DNA of 64,000 nt, from assembly GCA_037974335.1 (NCBI GenBank), contig CM075760.1, forward strand, positions 14,079,386 to 14,143,385. The letters are read 5' to 3'. The notes beneath the pieces were generated by a model. That model searched no databases and had not been told where the DNA came from. It was given only the letters and a program-made list of their open reading frames with translations. A program made the translations under genes and the position numbers. This DNA is from Prionace glauca (Eukaryota > Chordata > Chondrichthyes > Carcharhiniformes > Carcharhinidae). Shown here piece after piece: positions 1 to 11,289 of the stretch. Numbering within the stretch: the stretch's first letter is position 1; each line of letters opens with the position of its first letter.

Positions 1-690
1 GTGGGAGTTCGATATGTGTGGATATCTCACAGCTGGATTCACACAATCCACACAGCAATTTCTGGGATAGATCGGGAATGCTGTAAATGATGTGAGATGC
101 AGTGTGCAGGGTACCTTCATGTTGTAATGTTACTCCCAAACTGTCACCCCCACAGGATCCACATTTCTGTGTAATGTCAGTGAAACATCAGCTCAGTGAG
201 TTCAGGTTCAATGTTTAAAATAACCCGTCCCTTTTCTGTGGCTGCTTTGGGGAATGTCAGTGGGATGTAGTTTCCAGGCAAGTGTGAACAATTGTATCGG
301 GGAATCATTGGAAGCAGTTTCCATTGAGAGCTTCCTGCATTCTGGAAATGTGTGGGATCTATTCAGAGATAGGAAATGGATGGGGGAATAAAGATGCAGT
401 TTGGTGTTAATTACATGAGACTGTCGGCTTTGAAGATTCCCCAGTTCCATGTGCTTAGAGTCAGGAGGGATTAAAGCAATGTTCATCGTTCAAATTCTTC
501 AGATAAGTTTCAAAGTGAGTGAGAGACAGAATACACAAACTCTGAGACAGAGAGAGACACATCTGTATTCACAGCTTCAACTCCATGTTGCAATCTGAGG
601 AGCTGAGATCCTGGTTGAATTAAACACGAGTTCACACTGGGATGCCGAACAATTTGAGTTCTGTTTGTTCTCTCCTTAAAATAAATCTAA
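1..690. other. Leading intergenic DNA, no gene recognised
   Basis: I see no exon, splice-flanked reading frame or clear repeat here. The short open frames have no recognisable domain. Positions 700-770 hold one copy of a dispersed unit (GGACAGAGCAGAGGGAATTT and following) that recurs in degenerate tandem form at 40.2-40.8 kb. Confidence 0.5.
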
Positions 691-771
691 AAATCTGCAA
701 TGAAAAATTCCCTGGACAGAGCAGAGGGAATTTTACTCTGTGTCCTGCATTTGGGTTGGAAGTGTTTGATG

Positions 772-1005
772 AGCAGGCGTTGGCACAGTGGTTGGCACTG
801 CTGCCTCCCAGCGCCAGGGACCGGGGTTCAATCCCAGCCCTGGGTCACTGTCTGTACGGAGATTCTCCCCGTGTCTGCGTGGGTTTCCTCCGGGTGCTCC
901 GGTTTCCTCCCTCAGTCCCCAGATGTGCAGGTTCGGTGAATTGGCCGTGCTAAATTGTCCCTGAGTGTCAGGGGATGTGTAGGTTAGGGGGGATTAGCCA
1001 GGAAA
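772..1005 (+). mobile_element. tRNA-derived SINE, HE1-like
   Basis: The head GGCACAGTGGTTGGCACTG resembles a polymerase III A box and GGTTCAATCCC matches a B box. A body with GTGTCTGCGTGGGTTTCCTCC and a tail with TAAATTGTCCCTGAGTGTC follow. The same element recurs on both strands across the window. The structure matches the HE1 SINEs of sharks; the family name is from memory and was not searched. Confidence 0.75.
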
Positions 1006-1009
1006 GTGA

Positions 1010-1740
1010 ACCTTGCCCCTTATCCTTTTATCCCCTTTGCCCCAAGTGCTGTATCTAACAGCCCCTCGGAAACATTCAATGTTTTGTCCTCAACTACTTT
1101 CTGTGTTGGTGAATTCCACAGGCTGACCCCTCTCTGGGTGAAGAGATTTCTCCTCATCTCTGTCCTAAACCGTCTCCCCCGTATCCTCAGACTGTGAGCC
1201 CTGGTTCTGGACACCCCCACCACCGGGATCATCCTTCTGGCACCTACCCCTGTCTGGTCCTGTTAGAATTTTATTGATTTTGATGAGTTCGCTCCCTCAC
1301 TCTTCTGATCTCCAGTGAATACAATCCCAACCCCCTCAATCTCTCCTCATTCGTCAGTGCCTCCATCCCAGGGATCCGTCTGGGAAACCTTCTCCGGGCT
1401 CCCTCTGGAGCAAGAACATCCTTCCTCAGATACAGAGAGCCAAACTGTCCACAATATTCGGGCTGTGGTCTCACCAAGGCCCTGTCTAATTGCAGCAAGA
1501 CCCTCTTCCTGTGCTCCAATCCTCTCGCTATGGGGGCCAACATCCCATTGGCCTTTTCTCCTGCCTCCTGCCCCTGCACGCTTGCCTCCAGCGATTGGTG
1601 TGTGAGGGACACCCAGGTCTCCTTGTACATTCCCCGCTCCTCATTTATGGCCATTCAGACAGTAATCCGTCTCCCCCTTTCTGCTCCCAAAGTGGAGAAC
1701 CTCACATTTGCCGCTTAATACCTCCCTTTCCCCCATTATG
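1010..1740 (-). mobile_element. CR1-like LINE, 3' part of the ORF, degraded
   Basis: On the minus strand, 1271-1654 translates to the C-terminal region of a CR1 reverse-transcriptase protein (ALVRPQPEYC, RRFPRRIPGMEALTNEERL). At 1020-1232 follows the characteristic end (RRFRTEMRRNLFTQRGVSLWN). The parts lie in different frames and the 5' half is absent, so this is a dead, 5'-truncated copy. Confidence 0.8.
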
Positions 1741-2740
1741 ATCATTCCTAAAACCAATCACTTTTCACCAAATCTGTGGGGCGTCTGTCCCTAAACTCGC
1801 CCGTGACTCAATTTTTCACTCCTGGTTCCTGTGAAGCATCTCAGGGACTATTCTGTTCAAGGTGCTACATAAATGCAAGTTGTTGTTGTTGTGTGTGTGT
1901 GTGTCTGAGTGTCAGCGTCTGTCCATGTCCGGGACACTGCAGGTTACAGAGAACGGTTCACTCTGGTCTGTGACTGTCCATCTGGTGTGTGTCTCAGTGT
2001 CAGCTCTGTAACACGCACAGCACAATCCCATCCTGTTTCTGTCTCTCTCTGTCTCTGTCTCTGGATCTCTCTCCCTCTCTGAAATTAGTTTGTCACTTTC
2101 TTAAATAAGACACATTTCCAAAGAGCTGGATTGATCCAATTTAAACAGCGAGCTTTCTGCAAATGATGGTTTGTAAATGCTGCTGAGCTCAGGACACTCG
2201 GTACCTTAATGTTCCAATAAGATAGAATCTGTATTGGGACAACTGTCACCCCAGAGGCTCCAAACTTCACCCTGTTAACATTCTGACCAAACACTAAAGC
2301 TTTCCGAGGCTCACAAATCCAACCCCGCTTTCCGTGTTTGATTCTCCCGGCTCTGTTCTGATTCTGGGACAGATTCCTGGTGTGTATCCTCCGCATGAAC
2401 AGTCCTTCCCAATCCCGTGTCGCTCCCAAACACGGCATCCGACTCCAATAAGACCAGATTGGGGGGGGGGGGGGAGTCCAGGACTTGGGGGGACATTGGA
2501 TTTGAGACAATGTTTAGTATTTTAGACATTCAGGAGTGAAATGAAGAAACACTTTGCCACACCGGGGGTGATATTAGTTTGGAACAATCTTCTGCAAACG
2601 GCAATCGATGCTCAGTTGCTGTTTAAATCTGAGGTTGGGGGATTTTTCTTAGCCAAAGGTGCAAAGCGATACAGAATTCGATCACAGAGCGGCCGTGATA
2701 TCATTGAATGTGGGAACTGGGGTGAATCCTCCTCTTCCTC
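1741..2740. other. Intergenic DNA with short TG/CT tracts
   Basis: No gene is recognised. A short TG run lies near 1,886-1,915 and a CTCTGT run near 2,040-2,080. Positions 2,271-2,345 resemble 14,050-14,115 (both contain AACATTCTGA and CAAACACT), so part of this DNA is duplicated downstream. Confidence 0.45.
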
Positions 2741-2796
2741 TGTACAGCACGGTGGCACAGGGGTTAGCACTGCTGCCTCACAGCACCAGGGACCCG
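2741..2796 (+). mobile_element. HE1-like SINE, head fragment
   Basis: The A-box region (GGTGGCACAGGGGTTAGCAC) and the start of the B box are present, and the copy then stops abruptly at the first unit of the 52-bp tandem array. Either the array expanded from this junction or the SINE was truncated by it. Confidence 0.65.
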
Positions 2797-3971
2797 GATT
2801 ACTGATACAAGGCCCAGATTGTAATAACGGAGAGTGGTTTAGGGCAGAGATTACTGATACAAGGCCCAGATTGTAATAACTGAGAGAGGTTTAGGGCAGA
2901 GATTACTGATACAAGACCCAGATTGTAATAACTGAGAGTGGTTTAGGGCAGAGATTACTGATACAAGGCCCAGATTGTAATAACTGAGAGAGGTTTAGGG
3001 CATGATTATTGCTACAACGCCCAGATTGTAATAACTGAGAGAGATTTAGGGCAGAGATTACTGATACAAGGCCCAGATTGTAATAACTGAGAGTGGTTTA
3101 GGGCAGAGATTACTGATACAAGGCCCAGATTGTAATAAATGAGAGTGGTTTAGGGCAGAGATTACTGATACAAGGCCCAGATTGTAATAACTGAGAGAGG
3201 TTTAGGGCAGAGATTACTGATACAAGGCCCAGATTGTAATAACTGAGAGAGGTTTAGGGCAGAGATTACTGATACAAGGCCCAGATTGTAATAACTGAGA
3301 GAGGTTTAGGGCAGAGATTACTGATACAAGGCCCAGATTGTAACAACTGAGAGTGGTTTAGGGCAGAGAGTACTGATACAAGGCCCAGATTGTAATAACT
3401 GAGAGAGGTTTAGGGCAGAGATTACTGATACAAGGCCCAGATTGTAATAACTGAGAGAGATTTAGGGCATGATTATTGCTACAAGGCCCAGATTGTAATA
3501 ACTGAGAGAGGTTTAGGGCAGAGATTACTGATACAATCCCACACTGTAATAACTGAGAGAGGTTTAGGGCAGAGATTACTGATACAAGGCCCAAATTGTA
3601 ATAACTGAGAGAGGTTTAGGGCAGAGATTACTGATACAAGGCCCAGATTGTAATAACTAAGAGGGGTTTAGGGCAGAGATTACTGATACAAGGCCCAGAT
3701 TGTAATAACTGAGAGAGATTTAGGGCATGATTATTGATACAAATCCCAGATTGTAAAAACTGAGAGTGGTTCAGGGCAGAGATTACTGATACAAGGCCCA
3801 TATTGTAAAAACTGAGACAGATTCGGGACAGAGATTACTGATACAATCCCACACTGTAATAACTGAGAAAGGTTTAGGGCAGAGTTTACTGATACAAGGC
3901 CCAGATTGTAATAACTGAGAGAGGTTTAGGGCAGAAATTACTGATACAAGGCCCAGATTGTAATAACTGGG
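2797..3971. repeat. 52-bp minisatellite, array 1 (about 22 copies)
   Basis: The unit is GGGCAGAGATTACTGATACA followed by AGGCCCAGATTGTAATAACT and GAGAGAGGTTTA. Copies differ by scattered substitutions; variants include ACAATCCCACACTG and CATGATTATTGCTAC. Open frames here, such as the minus frame at 3358-3594, merely translate the repeat. Confidence 0.95.
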
Positions 3972-4560
3972 ACAGGCATGAACAGTGTGGATCGGGAACA
4001 GCTGCTCTCCTTAGTTGAAGGGTCAGTCGCGAGGGGGACACAGGTTCAAGGTGAGGGACAGGAGGTTGAGGGGGGATGTGAGGAAGAATTGTTTTACCCA
4101 GAGGGTGGGGAGGGTCTGGAATGTGCTCCCTGGGAGGGGGGGTAGAGGCAAGTTGTCTCACACCCTTTAAAAAGTCCCTGGATGAGCACTCGGCCCATCA
4201 TCACATTCAGGGCTGTGGGCCAAGTGCTGGGAAATGGGGTTGGGTGGGGATGTTAGGTGGTTCTGACGGGTCAGTACAGACTCGATGGGCCGAGGGGTCT
4301 CTCCTGCACTATGTGAATCTGGGATTGTGTGATGAGGAAATGTTTTGAACGCACTGGGATCTGGAATGTTCTGTCTGAGCCAGAGGGGGAAGGAGATTCC
4401 ATCAGGAGGAGATTGAATGGGAGGCTGAGGGGAAAATATTGACAGGGTTACGGGGAGAGGGTGGGGGGAGCGGGAATCGTCAAACTGCTCTTGCAGGCTC
4501 TCCATCCTGGATTGATGGGCTGAATGGCCTCCTGTGCTGTCTCCATTCTATGATTCACAC
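3972..4560 (+). mobile_element. Two CR1-like LINE 3' ends in tandem
   Basis: The first part (GGTTCAAGGTGAGGGACAGG, then TTTTACCCAGAGGGTGGGG and GACTCGATGGGCCGAGG) has the usual 3'-terminal features of shark CR1-type LINEs. A second, different 3' end follows and finishes in GATGGGCTGAATGGCCTCC and CCATTCTATGATTC. Both are non-coding remnants. Confidence 0.7.
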
Positions 4561-4679
4561 ACAAGTGACCCTCTGGGTGTCTATCAGACCCCACTCATTC
4601 CCCCAGGATCAGTTCCAGCATTTCAAGCTCAGATCCCAGTACTTTCTAGCTGGGGGCAGTGAGGAGTAAAACAGAAATA

Positions 4680-5275
4680 GGAATGAGTGTGTGTGAGTGT
4701 CGGTGTGGTTATGTTTCTGTGTTTCTGTGTGTGTGAGGGAGAGATTCTAAGTGTGTGCACGTATTTCTGTGTGTGTGTGTATGAGAGACAGATTGTGTGT
4801 CTTTCTGTGTGTGAGCTTGTGTGTCTGTGAGTGTCTGTGTGTTTTTGTATGTGTGTGGATTTCAACATGTGTTTCTGTGTGTCTGTTGGTGTGTGTGTGT
4901 CTGTGAGTGAATGTGTGTGTGTGGCTGTCTCTCTGTGTCTCTCTGAATACGTGTGTGTCTCTCTCTGTATGAGTGCCTGTGTGTTTGTGTCTGTGTGTGT
5001 GTCTCTGTGTCTGTGAGTGAATGTGTGTGTTGTGTCTGTCTGTCTGTCTCTCTGTGTCTGTGTCTCTCTCTGAATATATGTGTGTCTCTCTCTGTCTCTA
5101 TGTGAGTGCCTCTGTGTTTGTGTCTGTGTGTGTGTGTGTGCATCTGTCTCTGTGTCAATGACTGTGTGTGTCTGTGTGTGTGTGTGTGTGCGTCTGTCTG
5201 TGTCAATGAGTGTGTGTCTGTCTGTGTGTATGTCTCTGTCTGTGTCAGCATGCATGAGTGTTTAAATCTCAATTC
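4680..5275. repeat. TG / TCTG microsatellite
   Basis: Long runs of TGTG and CTGTCTCTGTG. The long open frames on both strands (Thr-His-rich on minus, Cys-Val-Ser-rich on plus) are products of the repeat. Confidence 0.95.
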
Positions 5276-5632
5276 TGTGCAGTTTTAGGCCATTTGACCC
5301 ATCGATCCTGCTCCACCACTCAAACAGATCATGGTAAACACACACACAGAAATATACAGGTAGTTTGGATGTATTTATTGACCATTTAATGTAACTGAAT
5401 GCTTCACATCACAGTTTGCCATAGACACAAAAAATGAGACAGCATTGTAAGCAGCATAGCTGGAAACATCAAATTGATCACCCAATGCTTGATCACCGAG
5501 TCTGCACCAACAGTAACTCCCACTAAAGTTGTGCTAACCCAGTTTTCCATCTCTTGTCCCATCTCTGTGAATGTTGTGAATGTTGTGAGCGCTCATCCAA
5601 ATGTTTTTGAAAGATTGGAAGGTTTAGGAGAG

Positions 5633-6511
5633 AGCTTTAGGGCAGAGATTACTGATACAAGGCCCAGATTGTAATAACTGAGAGAGGTTTAGGGCAGAGA
5701 TTACTGATACAAGGCCCAGATTGTAATAACTGAGAGAGGTTTAGGGCAGAGATTACTGCTACAAGGTCCAGATTGTAATAACTGAGAGAGGTTTAGGGCA
5801 GAGATTACTGATACAAGGCCCAGATTGTAATAACTGAGGGATGTTTAGGGCAGAGATTACTGATACAAGGCCCAGATTGTAATAATTTAGGGATGTTTAG
5901 GGCAGAGATTACTGATACAAGGCCCAGATTGTAATAACTGAGGGATGTTTAGGGCAGAGATTACTGATACAGGGCCCATATTGTAATAACTGAGAGTGGT
6001 TTCGGGCAGAGATTACTGATACAAGGCCCAGATTGTAATAACTGAGAGAGGTTTAGGGCAGAGATTACTGATACAAGGCCCAGATTGTAATAACTAAGAG
6101 GGGTTTAGGGCAGAGATTACTGATACAAGGCCCAGATTGTAATAACTGAGAGACATTTAGGGCATGATTATTGATACAAGTCCCAGATTGTAAAAACTGA
6201 GAGTGGTTCAGGGCAGAGATTACTGATACAAGGCCCAGATTGTAAAAAGTGAGACAGATTCGGGACAGAGATTACTGATACAATCCCACACTGTAATAAC
6301 TGAGAGAGGTTTAGGGCAGAGATTACTGATACAATCCCACACTGTAATAACTGAGAGAGGTTTAGGGCAGAGATTACTGATACAAGGCCCAGATTGTAAT
6401 AACTGAGAGAGGTTTAGGGCAGAGATTACTGATACAAGGCCCAGATTGTAATAACTGAGAGAGATTTAGGGCAGAGATTACTGATACAAGGCCCAGATTG
6501 TAATAACTGGG
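5633..6511. repeat. 52-bp minisatellite, array 2 (about 17 copies)
   Basis: Same unit as the array at 2,797. The final copies match the end of array 1, including the switch to GGGACAGGCATGAACAGTGT. The duplicated segment therefore probably includes the array edge. Confidence 0.95.
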
Positions 6512-8152
6512 ACAGGCATGAACAGTGTGGATCGGGAACAGCTGCTCTCCTTAGTTGAAGGGTCAGTCGCGAGGGGGACACAGGTTCAAGGTGAGAGACA
6601 GGAGGTTGAGGGGGGATGTGAGGAAGAATTGTTTTACCCAGAGGGTGGGGAGGGTCTGGAATGTGCTCCCCGGGAGGGGGGGTAGAGGCAAGTTGTCTCA
6701 CACCCTTTAAAAAGTCCCTGGATGAGCACTCGGCCCATCATCACATTCAGGGCTGTGGGCCAAGTGCTGGGAAATGGGGTTGGGTGGGGATGTTAGATGG
6801 TTCTGACGGGTCAGTACAGACTCGATGGGCCGAGGGGTCTCTCCTGCACTGTGTGAATCTGGGATTGTGTGATGGGGAAATGTTTTGAACGCACTGGGAT
6901 CTGGAATGTTCTGTCTGAGCCAGAGGGGGAAGGAGATTCCATCAGGAGGAGATTGAATGGGAGGCTGAGGGGAAAATATTGACAGGGTTACGGGGAGAGG
7001 GTGGGGGGAGCGGGAATAGTCAAACTGCTCTTGCAGGCTCTCCATCCTGGATTGATGGGCTGAATGGCCTCCTGTGCTGTCCCCATTCTATGATTCACAC
7101 ACAAGTGACCCTCTGGGTGTCTATCAGACCCCACTCATTCCCCCAGGATCAGTTCCAGCATTTCAAGCTCAGATCCCAGTACTTTCTAGCTGGGGGCAGT
7201 GAGGAGTAAAACAGAAATAGGAATGAGTGTGTGTGAGTGTCGGTGTGGTTATGTTTCTGTGTTTCTGTGTGTGTGAGGGAGAGATTCTAAGTGTGTGCAC
7301 GTATTTCTGTGTGTGTGTGTATGAGAGACAGATTGTGTGTCTTTCTGTGTGTGAGCTTGTGTGTCTGTGAGTGTCTGTGTGTTTTTGTATGTGTGTGGAT
7401 TTCAACATGTGTTTCTGTGTGTCTGTTGGTGTGTGTGTGTCTGTGAGTGAATGTGTGTGTGTGTCTGTCTCTCTGTGTCTCTCTGAATATGTGTGTGTGT
7501 CTCTCCCTCTGTATGAGTGCCTGTGTGTTTGTGTCTGTGTGTGTGTGTGTCTCTGTGTCTGTGAGTGAATGTGTGTGTTGTGTCTGTCTGTCTGTCTCTC
7601 TGTGTCTGTGTCTCTCTCTGAATATATGTGTGTCTCTCTCTGTCTCTATGTGAGTGCCTCTGTGTTTGTGTCTGTGTGTGTGTGTGCATCTGTCTGTGTC
7701 AATGAGTGTGTGTCTGTCTGTGTGTGTGTGTGTGTGTGTCTGTGTGTGTGTCTCTGTGTGTGTCAGCATGCATGAGTGTTTAAATCTCAATTCTGTGCAG
7801 TTTTAGTCCATTTCACCCATCGAGCCTGCTCCATCACTCAAACAGATCATGGTAAACACACACACAGAGAAATATACAGGTAGTTTGGATGTATTTATTG
7901 ACCATTTAATGTAACTGAATTCTTCACATCACAGTTTGCCATAGACACAAAAAATGAGACAGCATTGTAAGCAGCATAGCTGGAAACATTAAATTGATTA
8001 CCCAATGTTTGATCATCGAGTCTGCACCAACAGTAACTCCCACTAAAGTTGTGCTAACCCAGTTTTCCATCTCTTGTCCCATATCTGTGAATGTTGTGAT
8101 GTTGTGAGCGCTCATCCAAATGTTTTTGAAAGATTGGAAGGTTTAGGAGAGA
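6512..8152. repeat. 1.65-kb segmental duplication, copy B
   Basis: Near-identical to 3,972-5,632, with the same two LINE 3' ends, microsatellite (about 7,220-7,775) and terminal 350 bp. Differences are mostly single bases and microsatellite length changes, which suggests a recent event. Confidence 0.93.
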
Positions 8153-9490
8153 GCTTTAGGGCAGAGATTACTGCTACAAGGCCCAGATTGTAATAACTGA
8201 GGGATGTTTAGCACAGAGATTACTGCTACAAGGCCCAGATTGTAATAACTGAGAGAGCTTTAGGGCAGAGATTACTGCTACAAGGCCCAGATTGTAATAA
8301 CTGAGGGATGTTTAGCACAGAGATTACTGCTACAAGGTCCAGATTGTAATAACTGAGGGATGTTTAGGTCAGAGATTACTGATACAAGGCCCAGATTGTA
8401 ATAACTGAGGGATGTTTAGGGCAGAGATTACTGATACAAGGCCCAGATTGTAATAACTGAGGGATGTTTAGGGCAGAGATTACTGATACAAGGCCCAGAT
8501 TGTAATAACTGAGGGATATTTAGGGCAGAGATTACTGATACAAGGTCCAGATTGTAATAACTGAGGGATGTTTAGGGCAGAGATTACTGCTACAAGGTCC
8601 AGATTGTAATAACTGAGGGATATTTAGGGCAGAGATTACTGATACAAGGTCCAGATTGTAATAACTGAGGGATGTTTAGGGGAGAGATTACTGCTACAAG
8701 GTCCAGATTGTAATAACTGAGAGAGGTTTAGGGCAGAGATTACTGATACAAGATCCAGATTGTAATAACTGAGGGATGTTTAGGGCAGAGATTACTGATA
8801 CAAGGTCCAGACTGTAATAACTGAGGGATGTTTAGGGCAGAGATTACTGATACAAGGCCCAGATTGTAATAACTGAGGGATGTTTAGGGCAGAGATAAAT
8901 GACATAAGGCAGATTGTAATAAAAGAGGTTAAGGGCAGAGATTACTGCTACAAGGTCCAGATTGTAATAACTGAGAGAGGTTTAGGGCAGAGATTACTGA
9001 TACAAGGTCCAGATTGTAATAACTGAGGGATGTTTAGGGCAGAGATTACTGATACAAGGTCCAGACTGTAATAACTGAGGGATGTTTAGGGCGGAGATAA
9101 ATGACATAAGGCAGATTGTAATAAGAGAGGTTAAGGGCAGTGATTACTGCTACAGGCCCAGATTGTAATAACCGAGAGAGGTTTAGGGCAGAGATTACTG
9201 CTACAAGGTCCAGATTGTAATAACTGAGAGAAGTTTAGGGCAGAGTTTACTGATACAAGGCCTGGATTGTAATAACTGAGGGATGTTTAGGGCAGAGATT
9301 ACTGATACAAGGTCCAGATTGTAATAACTGAGGGATGTTTCGGGCAGAGATTACTGCTACAAGGCCCAGATTGTAATAACTGAGAGAGGTTTAGGGCAGA
9401 GATTACTGATACAAGGTCCAAATTGTAATAACTGAGGGATGTTTAGGGCGGAGATAAATGACATAAGGCAGATTGTAATAAGAGAGAGGT
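8153..9490. repeat. 52-bp minisatellite, array 3 (about 26 copies)
   Basis: Same family but a distinct subtype, with GAGGGATGTTTAGGGCAGAG and ACAAGGTCCAGATTG prevailing. A shortened variant with GATAAATGACATAAGGCAG recurs near 8,895, 9,095 and 9,450, so this array has its own higher-order pattern. Confidence 0.93.
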
Positions 9491-9860
9491 TTCTGTCTCT
9501 GTCTCTCTGTGTTTTGCTCTCTGTGTGTTTCGTTTCTCTGTGTCTCTCTTGTCTGTGTGTGTCTCTCTGTGTCTCTGTCTCTGTGTTTCTCTCTGTGTGT
9601 CTGTGTGTCTCGATGCTAAGGGCCTAGTATTTCCAGCTCTGATCTGACCCCACAATCTCTGGAGGGAAGATCGCTGTATTGAAGGCAGGAGGCCCAATCA
9701 CTCTCTGTCTGGTTTAGTTTTGTAATGTTTCAGTTTTTAAACATCTTTTACCCTTGTTGGGAATCTCACTGCGGTTTGAGAAAAGCAAACACTGATCCCA
9801 CACTAAACCCCCCCCAACACAGGACTGAGCAGAGAGTGTGAAATGGAACTGCTGTCAGAG
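9491..9860. repeat. Microsatellite plus duplicated segment (copy 1)
   Basis: A CTCTGT run is followed by CTCGATGCTAAGGGCCTAGT and about 240 bp ending near CAGAGAGTGTGAAATGG. The same arrangement occurs at 13,275-13,650, and a shorter piece at 14,155-14,225. Confidence 0.85.
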
Positions 9861-9974
9861 TGGGTTATTAAACTGACAGAAGGGGTTTGAAAAATCTCTA
9901 AACATTTCACTGATTAAAAACTCTAATGTCCCACATCATAAATATCTGACCATTGGTGTATCTCTCTTTTACAG

Positions 9975-10240
9975 ATCAAGTGATGGGTTGAATTTTGGAC
10001 GCTGTAGATTTCCCTCAGCTGATTATGAAGATCTCTGAGTGACACAAACACAATATCTGCTCTCGGTGACTGTAACAGTCAAATTGTCTCTGTTTATCAT
10101 TCTGAATCTGTAACTGAGACAATCGTGGACAGGATTCCAGTTTTCAGTGTGAAATGTATAAGGGGATTTTTGTTGTAATGTAATTGTAGTTAATAGTTTT
10201 CTTGTAGTTTAAATTTCATGTATAAATAAAGAACTTTTCT
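9975..10240 (+). other. Possible 3'-terminal exon with polyadenylation signal
   Basis: A good acceptor (TCTCTCTTTTACAG, ending 9,974) is followed in one phase by a short frame ending SADYEDL and a stop at 10,036-10,038. About 190 bp of possible 3' UTR follows, ending with AATAAA near 10,225. The tail has a Tyr-Glu-Asp-Leu motif, as some receptor cytoplasmic tails do, but I do not recognise the protein. No upstream partner exon was found in the window. It could belong to a gene or cluster lying before position 1, or be chance. Confidence 0.25.
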
Positions 10241-10314
10241 TGTTCCTTATTCACAATTGTTCATTTCCCGTGATGTTGAGCTCTGTTTTTTACTCTTTCT
10301 GCTCTCTGTTACAG

Positions 10315-10445
10315 TTGTACAGATACCGGGCAGCTCAGATCACATGGGTTCTGATCTCAGTGTGAAGCTCAAAGGATATATGTACTTTTGTTAGCTTTAA
10401 AATCAATTTTCCTGTAAAATACTCTCTGAATTTTTAAATAAACAT
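10315..10445 (+). other. Second possible 3'-terminal exon with polyadenylation signal
   Basis: The acceptor CTCTCTGTTACAG ends at 10,314. In phase 1 the frame gives VQIPGSSDHMG and then SDLSVKLKGYMYFC before a stop at about 10,392. AATAAA lies at about 10,437. With the 9,975 exon it would form two alternative 3' ends 340 bp apart. The family is not recognised, and the short basic tail is only loosely reminiscent of receptor C termini. Nothing else supports expression. Confidence 0.25.
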
Positions 10446-10499
10446 TGAATGCAAAACTAGATCTGACTTTGCCTAATACTGACTCTCTTTTTGTATTTT

Positions 10500-10803
10500 T
10501 TGATTAGTGTATTTATGTGTGTGTCTCTCTATCTCTATCATTCTGTGTATTTGTACATCTCTCTGTCTCTTTTTATCTGTATCTCTCTCTCTCTCCCCCT
10601 CTGTCTCTCTGTTTTTCTGTGTGTCTCTCTCTGTCTCAGTATTTCTCTATATTTGTCTCTCTCTCTGTCTCTCTGTGTATATCTCTCTGTTTTTCTGTGT
10701 GTCTCTCTCTGTCTCTGTATTTCTCTATATTTGTCTCTCTCTCTGTCTCTCTGTGTATATCTCTCTGTGTGTCTGTATATGTCACTCTTTATTTGTGTCT
10801 TTC
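10500..10803. repeat. CTCTGT microsatellite, first segment
   Basis: Pyrimidine-rich CTCTGTCTCT repeats. The same repeat resumes at 12,959-13,067 and 13,275-13,390 on the far sides of two insertions. The Ser-Leu-Cys-rich open frames are repeat products. Confidence 0.9.
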
Positions 10804-10804
10804 T

Positions 10805-11160
10805 AAACAAAGAACAACCCAGCACGGGAAACAGGCCCTTCGGCCCAACGAGCCCGCGCCTCTGCATCACCCTACACCTATTCTACCCTGCGTGTCTACG
10901 AATAAAACCCCCCACTTAGCCAGATTCAGGGGAGAATAGTGTCAATTTGGTAAAACCAATCAGCCTAAGAGCACATCTTTGGGGTGTGGGAGGAAACCGG
11001 AGCGCCCGGAGGAAACCCACGCATCCACAGGGAGAATGCGCAAACTCCCACAGACACAGGCCCAAATCCATGTGCCTGCACAGCCAGCAGTGCTAGTCAC
11101 CGAGCTGTTGCGGCGCCCGTCTACCGGTCCAGGATCAAGCACACACACCGACACGAAGTA
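10805..11160 (-). mobile_element. HE1-like SINE, reverse orientation, diverged
   Basis: GTGGGAGGAAACCGGAGCGC and CACAGGGAGAATGCGCAAAC are the reverse complement of the HE1 body. The opening GGCCCTTCGGCCCAACGAG is typical of the 3' tail shared with LINEs. The tRNA-like head (about 11,080-11,130) is degraded. Confidence 0.6.
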
Positions 11161-11289
11161 CTAGGCCACTCCCGGAACCTCCAAGAGCAGCCCACGCACG
11201 ACCCACCGTGTGAATGTCCCTCGTTTGACAACGAGGTGGACCTCCACCCGCAGAATAAAAGACAAAAACGTTAATCACAAGCCTGCCTT

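Larger units (their letters stand above)
3972..5632. repeat. 1.66-kb segmental duplication, copy A
   Basis: This block between arrays 1 and 2 is nearly identical to 6,512-8,152. It contains two LINE 3' ends (3,972-4,340 and 4,341-4,560), a TG/TCTG microsatellite (about 4,680-5,275) and about 350 bp ending in AGAGAGCTTTAGGGCAGAG, which runs straight into array 2. No gene is recognised in it. Confidence 0.93.

Noticed and set aside
4629-5272. Thr-His-rich and Cys-Val-rich open frames on both strands
   Set aside because: Pure products of the TG/TCTG microsatellite; the same frames appear in the duplicate at 7.2-7.8 kb.
2797-9490. Regular 52-bp repeats considered as a CRISPR-like array
   Set aside because: There are no unique spacers between repeats and the host is a vertebrate; it is an ordinary minisatellite.
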